A stretch of 9,452 nucleotides of DNA from Nitrospirota bacterium (GTDB taxonomy: Bacteria > Nitrospirota > Thermodesulfovibrionia > Thermodesulfovibrionales > JdFR-88), in the NCBI GenBank assembly GCA_021825785.1, contig JAKAGP010000036.1:1-9452 (forward strand), given 5' to 3'. This document shows positions 1 to 4,408 of this stretch, piece by piece. The position numbers and the translations under genes were made by a program. The stretch's first letter is position 1. The number at the start of each line of letters is the position of its first letter. Below the pieces are notes generated by a model, which did not search any database, was not told where the DNA came from, and saw only the letters and a list, made by a program, of their open reading frames with translations.

Positions 1-533
1 GTGCCCTTGTTCTCCGGGTCGAGGTCATAGCCCATGACCCTCCCGCCATTCCGAAGGCCCTGCTCGGCCCGGTACTGCATGGTGGCCGAGGTCCTCTCAC
101 CGGTTTGCTCCCTCTCCAACTGGGCAAAGACCAAGATTATGGAAAGCATGGCCCTACCGAGGGATGTACTCGTGTCGAATTTTTCATTCAGGGAAATGAG
201 TTCGATGCCCATGCTCTGGAACTGACCCCAGAGCATGGAAAAATCAACGATGGACCTGGAGAGTCGGTCAATCTTCCAGATGATGACCGTATTGATTTTC
301 CCGGCCTCGATGTCGGCCATCATCCTCTGGAATGCTGGCCGTTGCAGATTCTTTGCCGAACGTCCCTCTTCCCGGTAAACTCTGGCAACCTCCCAGACTT
401 CTTTCCCCTTTCGGTTCTCGAAGTTCACATAGTCGTTCAGCCTTGCCTCCTGGGTATCCAAGGACCCATCCACGGTGTCGGCCTGCCTCAGTGTGGAAAC
501 CCGGGTGTATAGGGCGCAGTTTCGGTTAGCCAT
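1..533 (-). CDS. Large serine recombinase, N-terminal part (cut by window edge)
   Basis: This is a site-specific serine recombinase that would integrate or excise the element. The window shows the first 177 residues; the rest lies beyond position 1. The N-terminal resolvase domain has YTRVS with the expected nucleophile Ser13. It also has KIDRLSRS (residues 87-94) and AQLEREQTGER (137-147), which match the conserved arginine-bearing and long-helix motifs of the family. Around residues 158-170 the sequence passes into GLRNGGRVMGYD, typical of the start of the 'recombinase' domain found in large serine recombinases rather than in small resolvases. The ATG at 533 is preceded by GGAGGG at 544-549 with a 10-base spacer. 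No frame break is seen. The family assignment is firm. Whether the enzyme is full length, and its att sites, cannot be judged here. Confidence 0.93.
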   Translation of the reverse strand, partial: MANRNCALYTRVSTLRQADTVDGSLDTQEARLNDYVNFENRKGKEVWEVARVYREEGRSAKNLQRPAFQRMMADIEAGKINTVIIWKIDRLSRSIVDFSMLWGQFQSMGIELISLNEKFDTSTSLGRAMLSIILVFAQLEREQTGERTSATMQYRAEQGLRNGGRVMGYDLDPENKG

Positions 534-543
534 TTTTGGATAT

Positions 544-549
544 CCCTCC
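544..549 (-). promoter_or_regulatory. Ribosome binding site of the serine recombinase
   Basis: On the minus strand this reads GGAGGG, ten bases upstream of the ATG at 533. It supports that start codon for the truncated recombinase frame. Confidence 0.7.
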
Positions 550-557
550 AGATTAGA

Positions 558-589
558 ATCCTATATGGCCTGGTAAACCAAAATAGGAT
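558..589. repeat. Short inverted repeat upstream of the recombinase
   Basis: ATCCTAT (558-564) and ATAGGAT (583-589) form a perfect 7-bp inverted repeat with an 18-base spacer. It lies in the only gap that could hold a promoter for the recombinase. It could be an operator, but arms this short also arise by chance. Confidence 0.3.
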
Positions 590-603
590 AATTTTCAAGA
601 GGG

Positions 604-622
604 AAAATAGGGCCGAGGCCCT
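604..622 (-). terminator. Weak candidate intrinsic terminator after the small basic protein gene
   Basis: AGGGCC (609-614) and GGCCCT (617-622) form a 6-bp GC-rich arm pair with a 2-base turn (realistically 5 bp with a tetraloop). On the minus strand it is followed by ATTTT. It lies about 30 bases after the stop of the upstream gene and before the recombinase. The T-run is short, so termination would be partial at best. Confidence 0.35.
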
Positions 623-651
623 TGAGACTTCCATTCCATTAGCTCTCAGGA

Positions 652-909
652 TCACTTTTTCGTTGGCTGGGCACCAGCAACTATATTGGAGCAAACCTTA
701 ACAATTTCGTCCCACCGTTGCTCAGGAGATCGCTCGACAACGGTTGATTCCCGGGCAGCATTCAAAACAATGGTATAGGTAAAAGAAATCCTGCTATTCT
801 TTCCTCGCTTTCTTGTAGGATCTACATGTTGTTGTTTCTTTTCCATTGCCGCATCTCCGACATCAACGGTCTCGCCCAATTGGGCTCCTGAAAATAGTGA
901 CTCTGACAT
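652..909 (-). CDS. Small basic hypothetical protein (85 aa)
   Basis: I do not recognise this protein. The middle is basic (around residues 23-40: EKKQQH, TRKRGKNSR). It is followed by ISFTYTIVLNAA, a predicted beta-strand-like stretch, and a charged C-terminal helix (SPEQRWDEIVKVC). There is no signal peptide or membrane segment. Two starts are possible. The ATG at 909 gives 85 residues with only a weak GGGA upstream. The ATG at 846 gives 64 residues and has a better GGAG (855-858) eight bases away. I give the longer form because its extra residues look protein-like, but the shorter one is a serious alternative. Its place between the ParB-like module and the recombinase, on the same strand, suggests an element-borne accessory or regulatory protein. 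No function can be assigned. Confidence 0.55.
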   Translation of the reverse strand: MSESLFSGAQLGETVDVGDAAMEKKQQHVDPTRKRGKNSRISFTYTIVLNAARESTVVERSPEQRWDEIVKVCSNIVAGAQPTKK

Positions 910-1155
910 GGAAACTGTCCCAACGGGCCTTGTCGGATGCGTTATCCTGTTGTGACTTGGTGGTTTTTAACCGGACCTTGCCTACGCCCCTGAGCAAGGC
1001 CCGGCTCTTTGTCGCTGTCGTTTCCCCGGTTAAAGCCTGCTTGGCTGCCTGCTCTCAATGGTTGTCGCTGCCGAGGCCAGTGCCCCAGGGTTTTGGAACC
1101 GGCTGCCGCCCCCTGGTCCCGAGAAATAGCGGGCGGCAGCCGGGCTGTCGTTCGT
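910..1155. other. Gene-free, GC-rich, hairpin-rich stretch
   Basis: I see no convincing gene here. Open frames on both strands have arginine-, glycine- and proline-rich translations, lack ribosome binding sites or overlap better genes. The stretch holds several inverted repeats. The 13-bp pair 1099-1111/1131-1143 is perfect. The 9-bp pair TTTAACCGG (966-974)/CCGGTTAAA (1026-1034) encloses a 6-bp pair CCTTGC (976-981)/GCAAGG (994-999). GGACCTTG (973-980) also matches CAAGGTCC (1164-1171). It could be a structured RNA, a 3' end structure for the upstream gene, or a protein- or recombinase-binding region. The sequence does not decide between these. Confidence 0.5.
1099..1143. repeat. Perfect 13-bp GC-rich inverted repeat (strong hairpin)
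   Basis: CCGGCTGCCGCCC (1099-1111) and GGGCGGCAGCCGG (1131-1143) are exact reverse complements around a 19-base loop. The hairpin starts 12 bases after the stop codon of the gene ending at 1156. Neither strand has a T-run after it, so it is not a classical intrinsic terminator. It could still protect a 3' end or pause polymerase. A competing 6-bp pair, CCAGGG (1085-1090)/CCCTGG (1111-1116), touches the same arm. Confidence 0.7.
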
Positions 1156-1575
1156 CTACTTGCCAAGGTCCTTTCTGACTCCGCGAAGAACCAGGAGAAT
1201 TCCTGGAAGCATTTCGATGACATAAGTTAGGTTGTTAAGGTCAGTCTCGGTGAATCTGGCTTTTCCAAGCCTGCTCGTCTGGGTCAGAAAGTGCTTCATG
1301 AGCGCAATTACAGTATCGGTTTCCATGCGGAGGCATTGGAGGGTCTCCTGAAGAGTTTTTGGCAACTTTTCCATAGAGTTAGCCACCTTACCGCAGGAGC
1401 ATTCCTCCTTGTCCGGCCTGCCTGCCGATTTATCGGAGCTAAATATGGCATACCAAGGATCCAGGAGGTCCCTCCCATTTAGGGACCTATTCTTCCCATT
1501 GCTATTGTTCCGTTCGGGGCTGCTGTTCTTATGGTGCTCGCTGGTCTGGGGGGTGCGAGCCTTTGTTGGTCTCAC
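1156..1575 (-). CDS. Hypothetical protein (139 aa), possible paralogue of the upstream 126-aa protein
   Basis: No known family is recognised. The start is GTG at 1575, chosen because AAGGAGG (1581-1587) lies five bases upstream. Residues 1-35 are polar and disordered-looking, rich in Ser, Asn, Lys and Arg. Residues 37-47 hold DLLDPWYAIF, and a CSC pair sits at 59-61. Residues 68-139 are helical, ending with a hydrophobic stretch (LTYVIEMLPGILLVLRG) that is short and amphipathic rather than a clear membrane span. Residues 84-123 align without gaps to residues 65-104 of the 126-aa protein upstream, sharing TD and the pattern D-x-N-N-x-T-x-x-I-x-x-L with identical spacing. It lies 64 bases after that gene, so both are probably on one transcript. 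It could be a structural or regulatory protein of the element. Confidence 0.75.
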   Translation of the reverse strand: MRPTKARTPQTSEHHKNSSPERNNSNGKNRSLNGRDLLDPWYAIFSSDKSAGRPDKEECSCGKVANSMEKLPKTLQETLQCLRMETDTVIALMKHFLTQTSRLGKARFTETDLNNLTYVIEMLPGILLVLRGVRKDLGK

Positions 1576-1580
1576 GTTTA

Positions 1581-1587
1581 CCTCCTT
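1581..1587 (-). promoter_or_regulatory. Ribosome binding site that fixes a GTG start
   Basis: On the minus strand this reads AAGGAGG, a full-strength match to the anti-Shine-Dalgarno sequence. It is five bases from the GTG at 1575 and is the reason that codon was chosen. Confidence 0.8.
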
Positions 1588-1639
1588 TTAAAGAGTGGGT
1601 TGCGCGGCAGTGAAGCCCTTTGCGGGCCCTGTTTGGGTT

Positions 1640-2020
1640 TTAGCGCAAGGGGTGATTCAGAAATCGCCGTGACTTCTCCATTTTCGCGGTGGTTTTGGTA
1701 TAGTTAAAGAGTGTCTGGATTTCACGGGTAAAATTGTTAAAATCGTCCTTGTCGAGACCGGAAAAACGAAACAGTTCGTCGAAAACGCTCCAGGACTTAT
1801 TCATGACCTTGGCTACATCGGTCATGGTCTGAAGCAGATGCAAGGCCAAGACTTTGCTATCTTGCTTAAGCTCAGTGATCTTGGCATGGCGGATCGCGCA
1901 AAGCTCAATAGCTGCTTCGAGGGCATCCGACTCATCATCGAAACCCGATTCCAGGATTTCGGCCTCCTCCTCAGCGATAATCAAATATTCTCGAATCTCT
2001 GCCAACGTTCTCTCTTCCAT
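1640..2020 (-). CDS. Hypothetical acidic helical protein (126 aa)
   Basis: No family is recognised. The ATG at 2020 has a strong AAGGAGG (2027-2033) six bases upstream. Residues 1-50 are acidic and helix-forming (EIREYLIIAEEEAEILE, then DDESDALEAAIEL). Residues 54-126 are helical with conserved-looking FSGLDKDDFNNFTREI and a basic tail. There is no signal peptide or membrane segment. The C-terminal half resembles the same region of the 139-aa protein encoded next (D-x-N-N-x-T-x-x-I-x-x-L), which suggests an old duplication. It lies between the ParB-like gene and that possible paralogue, all on one strand, so a shared transcript and related role are likely. It could be a partition or regulatory accessory protein, but nothing in the sequence proves this. 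Confidence 0.78.
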   Translation of the reverse strand: MEERTLAEIREYLIIAEEEAEILESGFDDESDALEAAIELCAIRHAKITELKQDSKVLALHLLQTMTDVAKVMNKSWSVFDELFRFSGLDKDDFNNFTREIQTLFNYTKTTAKMEKSRRFLNHPLR

Positions 2021-2026
2021 CTTTCT

Positions 2027-2033
2027 CCTCCTT
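2027..2033 (-). promoter_or_regulatory. Ribosome binding site of the 126-aa protein
   Basis: On the minus strand this reads AAGGAGG, six bases from the ATG at 2020. It is a full match and supports independent translation of this gene. Confidence 0.75.
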
Positions 2034-2098
2034 GTTTGTTCGCGATCTCGGTTTCTCTTTTGTCGCTACCGCTTGCCCCATTATGCATTCAAGGACAT

Positions 2099-2203
2099 TT
2101 ATTCTTGGTGGCAGCCTTTGTTGAGGCGGACGCCCTTCCAGAAGCGGATGCCGTTGGTTTTAGCCTGAACGAATTCGCGCTGGGCATCAGGCCGCTTTCT
2201 CAC
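2099..2203 (-). CDS. Possible micro-ORF or +1-frame extension after the ParB-like gene (34 aa)
   Basis: In the +1 frame relative to the ParB-like gene an open frame runs across its stop codon to a TAA at 2099-2101. From the GTG at 2203 it would encode 34 residues, including PDAQREFVQAKTNG, IRFWKGVRLNKGC and a final HQE. The translation looks protein-like, and 24 of its 34 codons end in G or C, which suggests present or past coding. No good ribosome binding site precedes the GTG; an AGGA lies about 14 bases away. It could be a short coupled gene overlapping ParB by 17 bases, a tail reached by +1 frameshifting at the GCC-TGA stop, or a C-terminal piece cut off by an indel. Chance is also possible. 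Confidence 0.33.
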   Translation of the reverse strand: MRKRPDAQREFVQAKTNGIRFWKGVRLNKGCHQE

Positions 2204-2942
2204 GTAGGTTGGTGAGTTCCTGCACCAGCCTCGCGTTTTCGGATTCGAGCTCCGCGATGCGTGCATCCCGTTCTTTCAAGAGTCCCTGTAGTTCGATGAT
2301 TCTGCTCCGTAGCCTTTCGACCTCCCCTATAATAAAAGGTGTGGGTGGCTCGGTCGCTTCTTCCTGCTCGGCTGCGAGGTCTATCTGCGCCGGTTTTTCT
2401 ACCTGGGGCACAACAGGCTCGGGTGCGCCGCCCTGGGTTTTGGGCTTCTTTTTCCGGGTCTTGTTGTCGCGACCCACTCTCTCCTCCGGGAACTCAGAAC
2501 CATTTTGAATCATTTCCCGGCGAACCTTGCTGACGAAGGGCTGGGAAACCGAACATATCTCAGCTATTTTGCCGTCGCTCCAGCCTTGCCATTCCTCATC
2601 ACGCAGCAGGTTGGTCACGGCTTTTCGCTTATCCGCGTCTGTCCGGCGCACCCCGTGTTCAGAATTGGCGCGTGCTGCATACAGAATGGCATCCCTTAGG
2701 CTCCCTTGATGCACCTCGACCTCTACGGTGTTTATATTGAGCTTTAGCTTGGCTTCTATCCGGTGGCGGCCATCCACTAAAGTTAGCTCCCCCAAGATGT
2801 CGAACACGACAGGCCTCGGGAAGACTACTCCGGCGTGCATTTTCTCGGCGTAGTCGTCCACGGCCTCGTTGTTCAAACTCTCGCGGGCCTGGACCTCCTC
2901 CAAGATCTTGATTTTGCCGATTGCTACCGTCCTGATCTCCAT
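2187..2942 (-). CDS. ParB-like DNA-binding protein with C-terminal coiled coil
   Basis: This is a ParB/sulfiredoxin-fold protein of 251 residues. Residues 1-75 form the ParB N-terminal domain with the signature DGRHRIEA (57-64), where this superfamily binds nucleotide. Residues 92-115 (ANSEHGVRRTDADKRKA) and the helix-turn-helix at about 118-145 (WSDGKIAEICSVSQPFVSKVRR) match the DNA-binding part of ParB-like proteins carried by phages and integrative elements. Residues 150-200 are a flexible Pro/Glu/Lys linker. Residues 205-250 are a heptad-like coiled coil (EVERLRSRIIELQGLLKERD), probably for dimerisation. The ATG at 2942 follows AAAGGTGG (2949-2956) by six bases. No ParA ATPase is visible, so a regulatory or element-maintenance role is as likely as true partitioning. 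Family confidence is high; the biological role is inferred. Confidence 0.88.
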   Translation of the reverse strand: MEIRTVAIGKIKILEEVQARESLNNEAVDDYAEKMHAGVVFPRPVVFDILGELTLVDGRHRIEAKLKLNINTVEVEVHQGSLRDAILYAARANSEHGVRRTDADKRKAVTNLLRDEEWQGWSDGKIAEICSVSQPFVSKVRREMIQNGSEFPEERVGRDNKTRKKKPKTQGGAPEPVVPQVEKPAQIDLAAEQEEATEPPTPFIIGEVERLRSRIIELQGLLKERDARIAELESENARLVQELTNLREKAA

Positions 2943-3025
2943 CGTGTACCACCTTTCCCTAAATGGGGATTAATACGTCCAGTGGATGCCAAGTGCCGTT
3001 ACCGCAGGCTGCAAACCTAAGCCAC

Positions 3026-3054
3026 AATATATTTGGCCGCGTGGGGGATGTACA
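3026..3054 (-). promoter_or_regulatory. Candidate sigma70-type promoter for the ParB-like gene
   Basis: On the minus strand a -35-like TGTACA (3049-3054; 4 of 6 to TTGACA) and a -10-like TATATT (3026-3031; 5 of 6 to TATAAT) are separated by 17 bases. The start of transcription would be near 3019, giving a leader of about 77 bases before the ATG at 2942. The spacing is ideal but the -35 is weak. Confidence 0.35.
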
Positions 3055-3104
3055 TCAGTGGGGAAGCAAGTGGCCCTTAGCATCCAATCGGCGGATCAGT
3101 AGAT

Positions 3105-3125
3105 AAGGCTATGGTCCTTAGCCTT
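3105..3125. repeat. Perfect 7-bp hairpin in the gene-free stretch
   Basis: AAGGCTA (3105-3111) and TAGCCTT (3119-3125) pair exactly around a 7-base loop. Neither strand has a T-run after it, so it is not an obvious terminator. It may be an operator or a minor structural element. Confidence 0.4.
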
Positions 3126-3287
3126 CAAAACAGCGAATCAAATGGAGGGGGAAACCTTGGGAGTAGAAAACCAATAGGCCAGCATTAACCAAGGGGAGAT
3201 GTAGTACAAAGACTATGCAAATGGCGGAGGGAACGATGCAAAAGCAGTTAGACTGATTCAGGCTTAAATGTGTTGTGTTCCGGCACC

Positions 3288-4301
3288 TTATATTACAAAT
3301 TTTGTTCTCAATAAGCCGAAATTCTTAGCCCATAGTTGTTTATTGTTTATAAGCTTCTCTGCTGCGTCTCTATATTTGTATGCTTTATCTATTAGAGGAT
3401 TAATATCTTGTGCTGACTCATTAACCTCATTAGTATAATGAGCCTCGGCTTGCTTTTCAGCTTCTTCCCGTGTTGCTCCATGCTTCATCGCATCCGAAAC
3501 AAAACTATCGTATTCCTCTATTGCTTTTTGATCAATCCCAGATTTTGCTCGTTTAATCTTGTCTTCATTTGGTTGATATTCATCAGGCCAAATCAGCTGG
3601 GCAACCTCTCTCGCTGTCTTACCTTCTCTGAATAAATCCCAAACTCGTAGATACTCATCATACTTATCGACTTTCATGCGGCTTGATGGCCCAGTATCGC
3701 CCTTTTCATCCATATACGTGCTCCATATGGATAGTTGCTCCATGATTAGGCCGGTAATAGATTTGGTTATATCTGCCCTTGTTTGTTTATCAGCAGTTAG
3801 GAATGAAGGGAAGTTATCTATCTTCATTGTTATACTTCTGGGTACTTTATCATCAGTCAGCCTTCTTATATTCTTTCTTTCATAACCCGCAATCCGATAT
3901 GTTGTATGGATACCTTCATTGCTTGTTTCGCTATCCTTTGCTATAATTATAGGGTTGAAATCCACTAAGCATTCATCCGACAAAATAGATTTATAATCAC
4001 TAATCAAGGCTTTCTTCATTTTATCCTTAACTTCTTTAGTCCAAGATACAGGAAGCCATGAATGTGGCTGCCTTTCTATTGATTCATAAGGTATATCGAA
4101 GGAGAAGCTCAAGGGATATGCATTCATTAGGCCCCATTTCCGCAGCAACTCTTTCAAAAGGTCAAATGCTTCATCCTGACGATTCGACTCCTCAAAATTT
4201 TTATATCGCATCCAATCGCTGACATATTCCTGGTTTCTTCTAAGGAATTCCCATCTGTACTTGTGCCACTGATTGATATACTCATCATCTCTTCTCGACA
4301 T
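3288..4301 (-). CDS. AT-rich gene; DUF6499/'transcriptional regulator-like' protein (337 aa)
   Basis: The N-terminus (about residues 11-36: KYRWEFLRRNQEYVSDW) resembles the short domain called DUF6499 or transcriptional regulator-like domain, common in mobile elements and written there as WEFLRRNPxYxADW. I recognise this from memory and have not searched it. Residues 156-169 (SITMKIDNFPSFLT) and 213-240 (KYDEYLRVWDLFREGKTAREVAQLIWPDEY) also resemble these proteins; the latter looks like a helix-turn-helix. Residues 241-320 are charged helices. No signal peptide or membrane segment is present. The ATG at 4301 has AGGA (4310-4313) eight bases upstream. Sampled lines are about 37-38% GC against about 67% in hsdM, so it was probably acquired separately. 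It starts 34 bases after a strong terminator. A DNA-binding regulator is the best guess; function is unproven. Confidence 0.8.
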   Translation of the reverse strand: MSRRDDEYINQWHKYRWEFLRRNQEYVSDWMRYKNFEESNRQDEAFDLLKELLRKWGLMNAYPLSFSFDIPYESIERQPHSWLPVSWTKEVKDKMKKALISDYKSILSDECLVDFNPIIIAKDSETSNEGIHTTYRIAGYERKNIRRLTDDKVPRSITMKIDNFPSFLTADKQTRADITKSITGLIMEQLSIWSTYMDEKGDTGPSSRMKVDKYDEYLRVWDLFREGKTAREVAQLIWPDEYQPNEDKIKRAKSGIDQKAIEEYDSFVSDAMKHGATREEAEKQAEAHYTNEVNESAQDINPLIDKAYKYRDAAEKLINNKQLWAKNFGLLRTKFVI

Positions 4302-4335
4302 GGCTCATATCCTGTCCATTGTAGCAAATCCTAGA

Positions 4336-4360
4336 AAAAAACGACATGATGTCGTTTTTT
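4336..4360. terminator. Near-perfect palindromic intrinsic terminator after hsdM
   Basis: AAAAAACGACAT (4336-4347) and ATGTCGTTTTTT (4349-4360) are exact reverse complements around one base. Read on the minus strand the hairpin ends in seven Ts and lies 48 bases after the hsdM stop, which makes it a good rho-independent terminator for the RM operon. The symmetry makes it usable on the plus strand too. The GC core is only four pairs, so an additional role as an operator palindrome is possible, because the next gene starts 34 bases further on. Confidence 0.75.
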
Positions 4361-4408
4361 CGCACTGCCTCCCCAAGGGGGAAAATAGCATATCAAGCCC
4401 TCACAGCA

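Larger units (their letters stand above)
2943..3287. other. 345-base stretch without a gene
   Basis: No open frame with a ribosome binding site is seen on either strand; plus-strand ATGs at about 3049, 3143 and 3215 end within about 15 codons. The part nearest 2943 holds the leader and a candidate promoter for the ParB-like gene. The remainder (about 3055-3287) has purine-rich clusters on the plus strand (GTGGGGAAG, GGAGGGGGAAACC, AAGGGGAGATG), a perfect 7-bp hairpin at 3105-3125, and an imperfect direct repeat TGGCCCTTAGC/TGGTCCTTAGC (from 3071 and from 3112). It marks the change from the AT-rich gene to the GC-richer ParB module. It may be a remnant left by an insertion or deletion, but no insertion-sequence ends can be recognised. 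Confidence 0.5.

Noticed and set aside
488..694. 68-codon minus-strand frame overlapping the recombinase start
   Set aside because: It runs into the strongly supported recombinase and the gene ending at 652, and it covers the likely terminator and regulatory gap.
1099..1143. Classical rho-independent terminator at the 13-bp hairpin
   Set aside because: No T-run follows the stem on either strand, so it is listed as a repeat instead.
942..1223. 93-codon minus-strand open frame in the hairpin-rich stretch
   Set aside because: It overlaps the end of the better-supported 139-aa gene. Its translation is rich in Arg, Gly, Gln and Ala without any domain, and it includes both arms of a perfect hairpin.
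4318..4323. TACAAT as a -10 box for the AT-rich gene
   Set aside because: Transcription would start within or after the AGGA ribosome binding site and no matching -35 is present 16-18 bases upstream, so an ordinary promoter here is unlikely.
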